A stretch of DNA of 49,432 bases from Streptacidiphilus carbonis (GCF_000787775.1 NZ_BBPM01000012.1:111808-161239), one strand, 5' to 3'. Numbered from the stretch's first letter, positions 17,390-25,932 are shown. The notes: generated by a model from the letters alone, not told the origin. Numbers and translations: made by a program.

Positions 17390-17847
17390 GGTATCTTCGC
17401 CCGCACCCGGTCCGCATCGGCCCATGGACCGAGTCCGGCGCCGTGCGCAGGTCCTAGGCGGGCCGTGAGCCGCTGTCTGCCGTCGTGAAGTGACGGAACA
17501 GACAGGGGAGTGTGGGGGAAACGCGTGTTTTCACCCCTAGGAGTGAACACTTAGGCCTCGGCGGCGGGATGATGCCTTCAGTTCTTGGGACGGCCGACCG
17601 AGGCAGGGGGAGGGGCCCGGGTGCGTATTGGCAGGGTTTGCCCAGGATGAACTGGTTATCGGGACTGGCGAGTTGTGTGAGTTGAGTCACAAGTGGCGTT
17701 CATTTGCTGACCCAGCGTGCCGATTGATGTGCTCCCTGTGATTCAGTTTGTTTGGCAATCGGACGATAGGCATGACAGGCACCATCAGGGCCAGCACTGT
17801 GCGTTCGCGGTCTCGGAGCGCAGTCACAGTCACGGAGGGAGTGCGTG
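17390..17847. other. 458-bp intergenic region upstream of the diguanylate cyclase gene
   Basis: No supported gene. It holds a hairpin at 17473-17505 (CTGTCTG and CCGTC pairing with GACGG and CAGACAG), an 18-bp near-palindrome at 17530-17547 (TTCACCCCTAGGAGTGAA, two mismatched pairs), a TTGTG/CACAA inverted repeat around 17674-17692 with an embedded TGAGTTGAGTCA, and a repeated AGTCAC motif at 17820-17831 just before the start. cdgB of S. coelicolor is a known BldD target; AGTCAC/TGAGT elements here could be BldD half-sites, but no full consensus is evident. Confidence 0.5.
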
Positions 17848-19545
17848 ATGGACACCGAGTCCGAGCCGTACGTCCGACTCGCGACCCTGCGCACCCTGCA
17901 CCGCGTCATCGCCGACCTCAATGCCGCGCGCAGCCTGGCCGGCACCCTCCAGGCCGTCGTCGAGGGCGCGGTGAACGGCCTCGGCTTCGAGGCGGCCGTG
18001 GTCAACCTGGTCCGTCCGGACGGCGACCTGGTGATCGCCGCGGTCTGGGACGGCGCCGCGGAGGAGAACACCGAGGGCGGCATCGACAGCCTGCTCGGCC
18101 AGGTCGGCTCCCGGGAGTCCTGGAACCGGCTGCTCAACGTCGGCGAGGTCTGGGGCTCGCTGGTCTTCGTCCCGCACGAGCGCAGTTGGGCCTGCAACCC
18201 CGACATCCCCACCTGGGGCGGCACCTCGGCCGGTGAGCTCACCCCGGCCGCGTCGCCCTCCTTCGACCCCTGGCATCCCGACGACGTGCTGCTGGCGCCG
18301 ATGTACAGCCTGGGCGGCGAGCTGCTCGGCGTGCTGTCCGTGGACCGGCCGCGCAACGGCCGCAGACCCGGGCAGTGGACCCGGGAGTCGTTGGAGATGT
18401 TCAGCCAGCAGGCCGGGATCGCCATCGGCAACGCCCGGCTGCGGGCCGAGATGCAGCGCGCCCTGATCCGGCTCGAACGCGAGCAGCACACCCTGCGCGC
18501 CAGCGAGGAGAGCTTCCGCCAGGCGTTCGAGTACGCGCCCAGCGGGATGGCCATCACCGAGCTGCACGGCGCCCAGCGCGGCAAGCTCACCCGGGTCAAC
18601 GACGCGCTGTGCCGGCTGCTCGGCCGTCCCAGGGCCTCGCTTCAGCGGCAGGGCTTCGAGGACCTGGTGCACCCCGAGGACGAGGGCCTGCTGCGCCGGG
18701 TCTCGGCCGAGAACGGCCGCGCCGAGGTGCGGCTGGCCCGGCGGGACGGCGGTTACCAGTGGGTCTTCCTGCGCAACTCGGTGGTCGCCGACACCGAGGA
18801 GGGGGCCCGCTTCCTGCTCACCCATGTCGAGGACATCGAGGACCGCAAGCGCCACGAGCTGCAGCTGGTCCACCGGGCCAGCCATGACGCGCTGACCGGT
18901 CTGCCGAACGCGGCCGAGCTCAAGGCCCGGCTGCGGCTGCGGCTGTGCGGGCACCCGCAGGAGCCGGACGTCCGCTCGGTGGCGGGGGCGGCGAGCGGTG
19001 CGGCCGTCGGCGGGGCGGACGACCACGGCTACAACCTGGCCGGCTACGGCGGCGGACCCTACGACGGCGGCTTCGACCACGTCCACGCGGTGCTGCCGGA
19101 CGACCCCGCCGCCGAGGCGCGCGGCGGTCGCGGGCTCGCGGTGCTCTTCTGCGACCTGGACGGGTTCAAGTCCATCAACGACCGCTTCGGCCACGGCGCG
19201 GGCGACGCGGTGCTGATCGAGGTGGCCCGGCGGCTGCAGCACGAGGTCCGCCAGGGCGACACGGTGGCCAGGCTCGGCGGCGACGAGTTCGTGGTGCTGG
19301 CGGACGGCCTCGGCCGGGACGAGGCCAAGGACCTGGCCGGGCGGCTGCGCACCGCGATCATCCCGCCGATGCGGGTGGACGGGCGCGCGGTCCGGGTCGG
19401 TGTGAGCCTCGGCATCGGCTGGGCCGGTTGTGGCATGTCCATTGATGAAGTGCTGCACACGGCAGATGAGCGGATGTACCTGGAGAAGCGCGCCAGGGCG
19501 GGCGCCGCGGGCGGCGGAAGCCGTTCACACCGGCGCGCGGGCTGA
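17848..19545 (+). CDS. cdgB: GAF-PAS-GGDEF diguanylate cyclase (CdgB-like)
   Basis: 565-residue soluble c-di-GMP synthase. A GAF domain (about 10-205) senses an unknown signal; a PAS/PAC domain (about 215-340, FRQAFEYAPSGMAITELHG, ending VEDIEDRKRHELQL) follows; then the GGDEF domain with DALTGLPN, FCDLDGFKSINDRFGHGAGD and the active-site loop RLGGDEFVVLADG (GGDEF at 477-481). An inhibitory I-site, RQGD, is intact at 468-471, so product inhibition is expected. A Gly/Asp-rich insertion of about 55 residues (about 370-427) splits the GGDEF domain between its first helix and first strand. ATG 17848 has GGAGGGA at 17834-17840; GTG at 17845 overlaps. Domain order and neighbourhood match S. coelicolor CdgB, a developmental regulator under BldD. 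Confidence 0.93.
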   Translation: MDTESEPYVRLATLRTLHRVIADLNAARSLAGTLQAVVEGAVNGLGFEAAVVNLVRPDGDLVIAAVWDGAAEENTEGGIDSLLGQVGSRESWNRLLNVGEVWGSLVFVPHERSWACNPDIPTWGGTSAGELTPAASPSFDPWHPDDVLLAPMYSLGGELLGVLSVDRPRNGRRPGQWTRESLEMFSQQAGIAIGNARLRAEMQRALIRLEREQHTLRASEESFRQAFEYAPSGMAITELHGAQRGKLTRVNDALCRLLGRPRASLQRQGFEDLVHPEDEGLLRRVSAENGRAEVRLARRDGGYQWVFLRNSVVADTEEGARFLLTHVEDIEDRKRHELQLVHRASHDALTGLPNAAELKARLRLRLCGHPQEPDVRSVAGAASGAAVGGADDHGYNLAGYGGGPYDGGFDHVHAVLPDDPAAEARGGRGLAVLFCDLDGFKSINDRFGHGAGDAVLIEVARRLQHEVRQGDTVARLGGDEFVVLADGLGRDEAKDLAGRLRTAIIPPMRVDGRAVRVGVSLGIGWAGCGMSIDEVLHTADERMYLEKRARAGAAGGGSRSHRRAG

Positions 19546-19749
19546 CCCGGGGGGCGTATCGGGCGCACAGTGCTCCGGGACGTCCGGTGCTTACCTGCGT
19601 GTCGCCCGGGGCGGGTAGTGTGCTCGGGATAAGGCGTGCCCGCCGACCCCGGCGGGCGGTCCGACGCCTGTAGTCGATCATGTAGCGTGACCCTTCCGCC
19701 GCTCGAGCGGGGGCGGTCGGTCTTCCACTGCTGGGGAGTTGATATCTCG

Positions 19750-20778
19750 ATGTCGCCCGAGAACCAAGGCGTGCCCGAGGACGACGACCCGTTCGCCTAC
19801 CTGTACCGGGGCGAGGGGGCGGACGGCGGCGCCACGCTGGAGACCGCGCCGATGCCCGGGGTGCCGCGTACCTCGTACCAGCACGCCACCCAGGTCGGCC
19901 GGACCCAGTACGGCCAGCAGCGGCCCCAGCAGGGCCCCGGCCCGGGCCAGGTGCCCGGCCAGACCGGCTACCAGGGCCAGGGCCCCTCGGTGTACGAGGA
20001 CCAGCCGACCGCGCAGTACCGGGCTCCGGGCCAGGCCGCCCCCGGCGGATACCAGGGCCAGCAGACCGGCTACCAGCCCGGCCAGCCCGCCCAGACCGGC
20101 TACCAGGGCCCGCCGCCCGGGGGCAGGGCCGGGAGCCGGAACGGCGGCCGCAGCGGGGGTCGCGGCGTGATGTTCGGCGCCGTCGCGGTGGTCGCCGCCG
20201 TGGCGATCGGCATCGCCGTCGCCGCGTTCAGCAACAACGGCAAGCCGGTCGGCGCCAGCGCCGGCGCCGGTACCAGCGCGGGCGCCTCCGCCGGCGCGTC
20301 CAGCCAGGACTCGGCCAGCGCCTCGGCCTCCGCCTCCGCCTCGGCGACAGCGCTCCCGGGCCCGACCGACGCCGACAAGCTGACGCTGGGCGGCGGCGCC
20401 GCGGTGATGAACGACCACAAGGGCGCCAACTCGGCGGACGGCGGCTTCGTCCCGCTCACCGCGGTCGGCCAGAGCATCACCTGGACCACCACGCTGCCCG
20501 CCGACGGCACCTACTACCTGTGGGTGCACTACGCCAACGCCGGCGCCGACAGCGCGGCGGCGGTCACGGTCAACGGGACGGCCAAGACGTCACCGATGAA
20601 TCTGAAGAACTTCACCAAGGCCACCGACTGGGACAAGGCCTGGCAGTCCTCGTGGACCCAGGTGACCCTGAAGTCCGGCAGCAACACCATCATGATCAGC
20701 GACGGCGGCGCAGGTCAGGGCGGTGTGAACATCGACCAGATCGCGGTGACCCAGACCCAGAACCGTCCCTGGTCCTGA
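19750..20778 (+). CDS. Membrane-anchored protein with C-terminal carbohydrate-binding-like module
   Basis: 342 residues. Residues 1-135 are cytosolic, Pro/Gln/Gly/Tyr-rich, with repeated YQGQ/TGYQ units (QTGYQPGQPAQTGYQ). One membrane helix (about 139-160, VMFGAVAVVAAVAIGIAVA) is followed by an Ala/Ser linker and a beta-sandwich domain (about 210-342) with TLPADGTYYLWVHYANAG and a KSGSNTIMISDGGAGQGGVN ending, the pattern of CBM6/35-type modules. Probably binds a cell-wall or extracellular polysaccharide; no catalytic domain. Start at ATG 19750; the open frame extends upstream without a good start. Terminator follows at 20800. Confidence 0.82.
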   Translation: MSPENQGVPEDDDPFAYLYRGEGADGGATLETAPMPGVPRTSYQHATQVGRTQYGQQRPQQGPGPGQVPGQTGYQGQGPSVYEDQPTAQYRAPGQAAPGGYQGQQTGYQPGQPAQTGYQGPPPGGRAGSRNGGRSGGRGVMFGAVAVVAAVAIGIAVAAFSNNGKPVGASAGAGTSAGASAGASSQDSASASASASASATALPGPTDADKLTLGGGAAVMNDHKGANSADGGFVPLTAVGQSITWTTTLPADGTYYLWVHYANAGADSAAAVTVNGTAKTSPMNLKNFTKATDWDKAWQSSWTQVTLKSGSNTIMISDGGAGQGGVNIDQIAVTQTQNRPWS

Positions 20779-20799
20779 CCTCCCGACGACCTGAACCCG

Positions 20800-20829
20800 A
20801 AGCCCCCGCGGTCGCTACCACGGGGGCTT
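20800..20829 (+). terminator. Bidirectional hairpin terminator
   Basis: AAGCCCCCG (20800-20808) pairs with CGGGGGCTT (20821-20829), extended by CG/CG, between the convergent CBM-protein gene and nagA. Confidence 0.75.
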
Positions 20830-20866
20830 CGGCGTGCCGGGGACCTGGGGACCCGCTGTCGGGGGC

Positions 20867-22102
20867 TCAGACCCGGGCCGGGGCCCGGAGCCGCTCGGAG
20901 CCGACCACCCACTCGCCCCGGCGCATCACCGCGACCAGTTCGTGGGCGTCGTCCAGCACCACCAGATCGGCGTCCTTGCCCACCTCGATCGAGCCGACCC
21001 GGTCGGCCACCCCGAGCAGCCGGGCCGGGTTCAGCGACAGCACCTGGGCCGCGCGGACCAGCGAGAGCCCGTTCAGGGCCACCGCCCGGCGGAAGGCCAC
21101 GTCCAGGGTGAGCGTGCTGCCCGCGATGGAGCCGCCCTCGACCAGCCGGGCCACCCCGTCCTCGACCCGGACCTGGAGCGGGCCGAGCGGGTAGAGCCCG
21201 TCGCCGAAGCCGGCCGCCGACATGGCGTCGGTGATCAGCGCGACCCGGTCCAGGCCCGCGCCGGTCATGGCCAGGTCGATCACGGCCGGGTGCAGGTGCA
21301 CGCCGTCGCCGATCAGTTCGACGGTGATGCGCTCGTCCTCCAGCAGCGCGACGATCGGGCCCGGGGCCCGGTGGCCGATCGCCGGCATCGCGTTGAACAG
21401 GTGGGTGGCCACCGTCGCGCCCGCCTCGATGCCCTCCAGCACCTTGTCGTAGTTGGCGTCGGTGTGGCCGATGGCCGCGATCACGCCCAGCTCCTTGAGC
21501 AGCCGGATCGACTCGATGCCGCCGTCCAGTTCCGGGGCCAGGGTGACCATCTTCGCGGTGCCGCGGGCGGCGTCCACCAGCTTGCGGACCAGCGCCGGGT
21601 CCGGGTCCCGCAGCAGGTCGGGCTGGTGCGCCCCGCAGCGGTTGATGCTGATGAAAGGGCCCTCGAAGTGCACCCCCGCCAGCAGCCCGTCCTCGACCAG
21701 CTCGCTGAGCACCGAAGCCTGCCGGCAGACCTCGTCGATCTCGCCGGTGACCGTGCTGGCCACGGTGGTTGTGGTGCCGTGCTCCAGGTGGGTCCGGGCC
21801 GCGACCAGCGCCTCCTCGGCGATGCCGGAGGCGTAGGAGGCGCCGCCGCCTCCGTGGACGTGCATGTCCACGAAGCCGGGGACCACGGTGCAGCCCGACA
21901 GGTCGAAGGCGTCGGCGCCGGGGTCCAGCGGGGCTGCTGCTCCGGCTGCTGCTCCGGCCTGGGGAGTCGGGCTGCTGTCGGCCCCGGTGCTGCCGATCTC
22001 GGCGATCCGACCGTTCTCGACGGTCAGCCGTCCGCTGTCGACGACACCGGTGGGCAGGACGAGCCTGGCCCCGGTCAGCACAGTGCGGTCCGCGTTGCTC
22101 AC
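20867..22102 (-). CDS. nagA: N-acetylglucosamine-6-phosphate deacetylase
   Basis: 411-residue amidohydrolase that deacetylates GlcNAc-6-phosphate to glucosamine-6-phosphate. Motifs: metal ligand HVHGGGG after GFVDM, GVHFEGPFIS with the metal-binding Glu, AIGHTDANYD, THLFNAMPAIGHRAPG (phosphate and substrate loop) and LITDAMSAAG with the catalytic Asp. GTG start at 22102 overlaps the nagK stop by four bases (GTGA), so the two are translationally coupled. A short Ala/Gly/Pro insertion (GAAAGAAAPLDPGADAF) follows the first strands. Downstream partner nagB is not in the window. Confidence 0.96.
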   Translation of the reverse strand: MSNADRTVLTGARLVLPTGVVDSGRLTVENGRIAEIGSTGADSSPTPQAGAAAGAAAPLDPGADAFDLSGCTVVPGFVDMHVHGGGGASYASGIAEEALVAARTHLEHGTTTTVASTVTGEIDEVCRQASVLSELVEDGLLAGVHFEGPFISINRCGAHQPDLLRDPDPALVRKLVDAARGTAKMVTLAPELDGGIESIRLLKELGVIAAIGHTDANYDKVLEGIEAGATVATHLFNAMPAIGHRAPGPIVALLEDERITVELIGDGVHLHPAVIDLAMTGAGLDRVALITDAMSAAGFGDGLYPLGPLQVRVEDGVARLVEGGSIAGSTLTLDVAFRRAVALNGLSLVRAAQVLSLNPARLLGVADRVGSIEVGKDADLVVLDDAHELVAVMRRGEWVVGSERLRAPARV

Positions 22103-23091
22103 GCGGTCACCTCCAGTGAGAGCAGATCCCAGGCGAGCAGCCCTGCGCCCAGGCATCCGGCGGTGTCTTTGAGCATCGCCGGTACGAGCGTGGGCGGCAC
22201 CTGGAACGTGATCCGTTCCTGGAGCGCGGCACGCAGCGGTGTGAACAACGTCTCTCCGGCCTCGGCGAGCCCGCCGCCGAGGATCACGGTTCGGGGGTCG
22301 AGCAGGCTCTGCACCACGACCAGGCCGTCGGCCAGGGCGGCTACGGCGTCGTCCCACACCCGTTGGGCCCGCTCGTCCCCGGCCTCGACGGCGCGGGCGC
22401 AGTCGGCGGCGTCGGCGTCCGGGTCGCCGCAGGCCGCGGCCCAGGCGCGGGTGATCGCCGCCGCGGAGGCCAGGGTCTCCAGGCAGCCGCGGGCCCCGCA
22501 GCCGCACTGGGGTCCGCCGGGGCGGACCACGATGTGGCCGATCTCCCCGCCGTTGCCGTGGGCGCCCGGGTCGATCCGTCCGTCGATGCCGTAGCCGCCG
22601 GCTATGCCGGTGCCCAGGGCCACGAAGAAGAACCGGTCCGCCCCCCGCCCGGCGCCGATCCGCCCCTCGGCGTAGGCACCGGTACGGACGTCGTGCCCCA
22701 GTACCACGGGCAGCGGCTCGCCGTGGCCCGCCCGTCGCCCACCACCACCCTTGTGCGGAAGCCCTTCGGGCCATTTGCTCAGCCGTTCCCCCAGCAGCTG
22801 CCGCATGGGCAGGTCGCGCCAGCCGAGGTTGGCCGAGAACACGGCGATGCCGCGCTCCTGGTCGACGGTCCCGGGGACCACGACTCCGGCGGCCGCCGCG
22901 GCGGTGCCGTAGCGGCGCAGGCCCTCGTCGCGCAGGTGCGCGGCGAAGTCCAGGATGCCGGCGACGACCGCGTCGGTGCCCTGCTCCCTGCCGGTGGGAC
23001 GGCGCTCCTCATGGAGCAGGGTGCCGTCCTGGGCGACGAGTGCGGCTTTCATGCCGGTCCCGCCGACATCGAGTGCGATGACGTGCTTCAC
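22099..23091 (-). CDS. nagK: ROK-family sugar kinase, probable N-acetylglucosamine kinase
   Basis: 330 residues. N-terminal phosphate loop VIALDVGGTGMKAALV, substrate/catalytic segment GHDVRTGAYAEGRIG, LGTGIAGGYG, GNGGEIGH, and the zinc motif CGCGARGCLETLAS of ROK kinases. It would phosphorylate GlcNAc to GlcNAc-6-phosphate for NagA. Its S. coelicolor counterpart in the same neighbourhood is reported as NagK. About residues 103-122 (EGLPHKGGGGRRAGHGE) are an unusual Gly/Arg/His-rich insertion encoded by a dispersed repeat (22727-22775). GTG start at 23091 with a GGGAG site. The promoter side carries two DasR-like sites 29-66 bp upstream. Confidence 0.92.
   Translation of the reverse strand: MKHVIALDVGGTGMKAALVAQDGTLLHEERRPTGREQGTDAVVAGILDFAAHLRDEGLRRYGTAAAAAGVVVPGTVDQERGIAVFSANLGWRDLPMRQLLGERLSKWPEGLPHKGGGGRRAGHGEPLPVVLGHDVRTGAYAEGRIGAGRGADRFFFVALGTGIAGGYGIDGRIDPGAHGNGGEIGHIVVRPGGPQCGCGARGCLETLASAAAITRAWAAACGDPDADAADCARAVEAGDERAQRVWDDAVAALADGLVVVQSLLDPRTVILGGGLAEAGETLFTPLRAALQERITFQVPPTLVPAMLKDTAGCLGAGLLAWDLLSLEVTA
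22727..22775. repeat. Dispersed repeat B, copy within nagK
   Basis: Plus-strand core CCCGCCCGTCGCCCACCACC at 22727-22746 continues ACCCTT, then a GCCCTTCGGGC mini-hairpin at 22761-22771. Near-identical arrangement at 36441-36487 between genes and a related one at 42589-42624 inside the HelD-like gene. Confidence 0.7.
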
Positions 23092-23119
23092 GGGGGACAG
23101 TCTCCCTTTCAAGGGGAGT

Positions 23120-23135
23120 AGAGGTCTAGTCCAGT
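23120..23135. promoter_or_regulatory. DasR-like site (dre) 1
   Basis: AGAGGTCTAGTCCAGT matches the dre consensus ACTGGTCTAGACCAGT at 13 of 16 positions, about 30 bp upstream of the nagK start. Confidence 0.8.
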
Positions 23136-23141
23136 TTGCGG

Positions 23142-23157
23142 ATTGGTCTGGTCCAAC
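23142..23157. promoter_or_regulatory. DasR-like site (dre) 2
   Basis: ATTGGTCTGGTCCAAC matches the consensus at 11 of 16 positions; its centre is 22 bp (about two helical turns) from site 1. Confidence 0.65.
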
Positions 23158-23261
23158 CTGCAAGTGGGCCGGAATCGGGGGATTTGTTGCCGTGCCGCTA
23201 CCGAGCGTCATCCGCCGGTGTCACCGCCTTGAGCTGCGCGGATGCCGACCAGGCCTCCCGC

Positions 23262-23277
23262 TGTGGTCTAGACCAAG
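23262..23277. promoter_or_regulatory. DasR-like site (dre) 3
   Basis: Contains the perfect 12-bp palindrome TGGTCTAGACCA at 23264-23275, the core of the dre consensus. Lies in the middle of the divergent region. Confidence 0.85.
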
Positions 23278-23461
23278 TGGAACCGCAGGTCACCGGCCCA
23301 TCGATTCCGCAAGGCTGTTCCACAAAATTCATCGGGGGAACCTTCGCGATCGTCACTGTAGGACATCTGGGCGCCTTGAAGGGCGGGGTGACTGACGGAT
23401 ATTCAGACCTTTTGTCCGAATAGTCGTTGCGCAGGCTGCAACGAAGTCCAGCGATTCGGTA

Positions 23462-23477
23462 AATGGTGTAGACCTCT
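23462..23477. promoter_or_regulatory. DasR-like site (dre) 4
   Basis: AATGGTGTAGACCTCT matches the consensus at 12 of 16 positions and is the site nearest to the ABC operon, about 130 bp before its first start codon. Confidence 0.7.
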
Positions 23478-23604
23478 TGTGCGCCCCGTGGCCAGACTGG
23501 CCGTCACAACGGGGACGGCAGATCTCGAGGCACCACTGCCGACCTTGGACTCACATTCGGACCCGGCCAGGACCGGGTCCGCATCTGCGAAGGCGGTAGT
23601 TCCA

Positions 23605-24870
23605 GTGAAGCGTCGTTTGCTTGCACTCTCTGCGCTCGGTGTCGCGGGCGTCATGGCCCTCACGGCCTGTTCCAGCAGCGGTTCCAAGTCCGGGTCGAGC
23701 GCCAGTGGCAACACCACCCTCAAGCTGCTGGCCCCCGACTACGGCACCGCGGGCGGTCCGGACAGCTCCCAGAAGTACTGGCAGGGCATCGCCGACGACT
23801 TCCACAAGGCGAACCCGACCATCACCGTCCAGGTGCAGACGATCGCCTGGACCAACTGGGACCAGGTCGCCACCCAGCTGCAGAACAAGCAGTACCCGGA
23901 CATCCTGCTCGGCGACGCGCCCCAGGAGCTGGCCGCCAGCGGGCTGCTCTACCCGCTGACCGACGTGATGTCGGCGAGCACCATCAGCAACCTGATCCCG
24001 GTCTTCGCCAAGCAGGAGGAGAGCAACGGCGTCGCCTACGGCGCCCCGTTCACCACCAGCTCCCGCGCGCTCTTCTACAACAAGAAGCTCTTCGCCGCGG
24101 CCAAGATCACCGATGCGCCGAAGACCTGGACCGACATCCAGAACGACGCCGCCAAGATCAAGGCGCTGGGCAACGGCACCATCGGCTACGGCCTCCCGCT
24201 CGGCCCCGAGGAGGCCCAGGGCGAGTCCTACCTGTGGATGCTCGGCAACGGCGGCGGCTACGTCGACTCGTCCGGCAAGTACGCCATCAACTCGGCGGCC
24301 AACATCGAGACGTTCAACTTCCTCACCTCGATGGTCAAGGCCGGCGACACCGAGCCCAGCCCGGCAACCGTGGACCGCAAGGACATGTGGTCGGCGTTCG
24401 GCAACGGCACGGTCGGCATGGTCGGCGGCTCCGGCGCGCTGATCCCGATCATCAAGACCGCGGGCAAGCTGCAGACCTCGGACTGGGCGGTCACCACGAT
24501 GCCCGGCAAGTCCGGCCCGCTGACCCAGGCCCTCGCCGTCCACGACGACATCACCGCCTTCAAGTCCGGCGGCCACGCGGCCCAGATCAAGCAGTTCCTG
24601 GACTTCGCCTACGCCGACAAGTACCAGATCCAGTTCGACAACGAGTACTCGCTGCTGCCCGCCACCACCAGCGCCTCCAAGTCGCTCTCGGCCTCGGACC
24701 CGGTCGCGGCCGGCTTCCTGGCGACCGTGCCCAACGCGGTGGTCTACCCGACCAACTCCAACTGGAACACCGTCAAGACCAAGATCCAGCAGAGCATCGG
24801 CACCGCCGCCCAGGGCACCGACCCCAGCAAGGTCCTCGGCACCCTGCAGACCTTCGCCAGCAGCAACTAG
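23605..24870 (+). CDS. Extracellular sugar-binding lipoprotein of an ABC importer
   Basis: 421 residues. Lipoprotein signal KRRLLALSALGVAGVMAL followed by the lipobox LTAC, Cys22 being the lipidated residue. The mature protein is a family 1 solute-binding protein: YWQGIADDFHKANPTITVQV, VQTIAWTNWDQVATQLQNKQ, YPDILLGDAPQELAASGLLY, FTTSSRALFYNKKLFAAA. GTG start at 23605. First gene of a three-gene importer (binding protein, two permeases). DasR-like sites upstream and the divergent nag operon suggest an amino sugar or chito-oligosaccharide ligand; this is inference, and ligand specificity is not visible. Confidence 0.93.
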   Translation: MKRRLLALSALGVAGVMALTACSSSGSKSGSSASGNTTLKLLAPDYGTAGGPDSSQKYWQGIADDFHKANPTITVQVQTIAWTNWDQVATQLQNKQYPDILLGDAPQELAASGLLYPLTDVMSASTISNLIPVFAKQEESNGVAYGAPFTTSSRALFYNKKLFAAAKITDAPKTWTDIQNDAAKIKALGNGTIGYGLPLGPEEAQGESYLWMLGNGGGYVDSSGKYAINSAANIETFNFLTSMVKAGDTEPSPATVDRKDMWSAFGNGTVGMVGGSGALIPIIKTAGKLQTSDWAVTTMPGKSGPLTQALAVHDDITAFKSGGHAAQIKQFLDFAYADKYQIQFDNEYSLLPATTSASKSLSASDPVAAGFLATVPNAVVYPTNSNWNTVKTKIQQSIGTAAQGTDPSKVLGTLQTFASSN

Positions 24871-24968
24871 TCATCACGTAGCCACCAGTCAATCCGCACT
24901 GCCGGCGGCCGGTGCAGCGAGCCCCCGTCGCTGCACCGGCCTCCGGCGCGCACCGCATGGAGAACACC

Positions 24969-25931
24969 ATGACCCAAACGACTCATGCCGACGTGCTGGG
25001 GCCGGCATCCGACCCGGGCGGAGACCGGCGGCCGCCGCGCCGGGCCGGGCGGTTGGCACGTGCGCTGGCACCGCTGCCCTGGATCGGCCCGGCCACCGGT
25101 CTGATCCTCTTCGTGGTGATCTGGCCGGTCATCGCGATGTTCCAGACCTCCCGCGAGCACTACTCCTCGCTGGGCGTGCTGATGGGCTCGGCGGGCTGGA
25201 ACAACTTCACCCGACTGTTCGACGAGGCCGACCTCGGCGGAGTCGTGATGCGCACGGTCATCTGGGTCGTCGCGGTCGTCGCGCTGACCATGCTGATCTC
25301 CCTGGGCGTCGCCCAGATGTTCAACAAGGAGTTCCCCGGCCGCCGTTTCGCGCGCTGGGCGCTGATCGCCCCCTGGGCCGCCTCCGTGGTGATGACCTCG
25401 ATCGTCTTCAGGTGGATGCTCGACCCCAACAACGGTGTCGTCTACGTCCTCCTGAAGCAGCTCGGCCTGGTCAAGAACTTCAACACCACGGACACCGGCT
25501 GGCTCGGCAACCCGACCGACGCGTTCTGGTGCGCGGTCTTCGTCGCCGTGTTCGTCTCCATCCCGTTCACCACCTACGCCCTGCTGGCCGGGCTGCAGGC
25601 GGTCCCCGCCGACGTCTATGAGGCGGCGAAGCTGGACGGCGCCTCCCCGCTGCGGACGTACTGGGCGGTCACCCTGCCGCTGCTGCGCCCCGCACTGCTG
25701 GTGGCGGCCCTGATCAATGTGATGAACGTCTTCAACTCCTTCCCCATCATCTGGGAGTTGAGCGGCGGCGGCCCCGGCAGCCAGTCGGCGACCACGACCA
25801 TCTTCATGTACCAGCTGAAGCAGTCGAGCATCGGCGAGGCCGCGGCGATGTCGGTGGTCAACTTCGGCTTCATCATCGTGATCGTCCTGCTGTTCCTGCG
25901 GGCGTCCAAGTGGAACTCCGCGGAGGACTGA
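24969..25931 (+). CDS. Sugar ABC transporter permease, MalF type
   Basis: 320 residues, six membrane helices (first about LPWIGPATGLILFVVIWPVI). The cytoplasmic EAA loop reads AAKLDGASPLRTYWAVTLPL, the contact for the ATPase. Start chosen at 24969 because GGAG lies six bases before it; an ATG at 24957 is in frame. Second gene of the importer. Confidence 0.94.
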   Translation: MTQTTHADVLGPASDPGGDRRPPRRAGRLARALAPLPWIGPATGLILFVVIWPVIAMFQTSREHYSSLGVLMGSAGWNNFTRLFDEADLGGVVMRTVIWVVAVVALTMLISLGVAQMFNKEFPGRRFARWALIAPWAASVVMTSIVFRWMLDPNNGVVYVLLKQLGLVKNFNTTDTGWLGNPTDAFWCAVFVAVFVSIPFTTYALLAGLQAVPADVYEAAKLDGASPLRTYWAVTLPLLRPALLVAALINVMNVFNSFPIIWELSGGGPGSQSATTTIFMYQLKQSSIGEAAAMSVVNFGFIIVIVLLFLRASKWNSAED

Positions 25932-25932
25932 C

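Larger units (their letters stand above)
23092..23604. promoter_or_regulatory. Divergent control region nagK-nagA / sugar ABC operon
   Basis: 513 bp without a supported gene. It contains four DasR-responsive-element-like sites (23120, 23142, 23262, 23462; annotated separately) and an imperfect inverted repeat ATTCAGAC/GTCCGAAT at 23401-23421. Arrangement fits control of both operons by a GntR-family amino-sugar sensor such as DasR, whose consensus is close to ACTGGTCTAGACCAGT. Confidence 0.8.

Noticed and set aside
17454..17690. 78-codon minus-strand ORF in the cdgB upstream region
   Set aside because: No ribosome binding site, no motif, unusual composition, and it covers several regulatory-looking palindromes.
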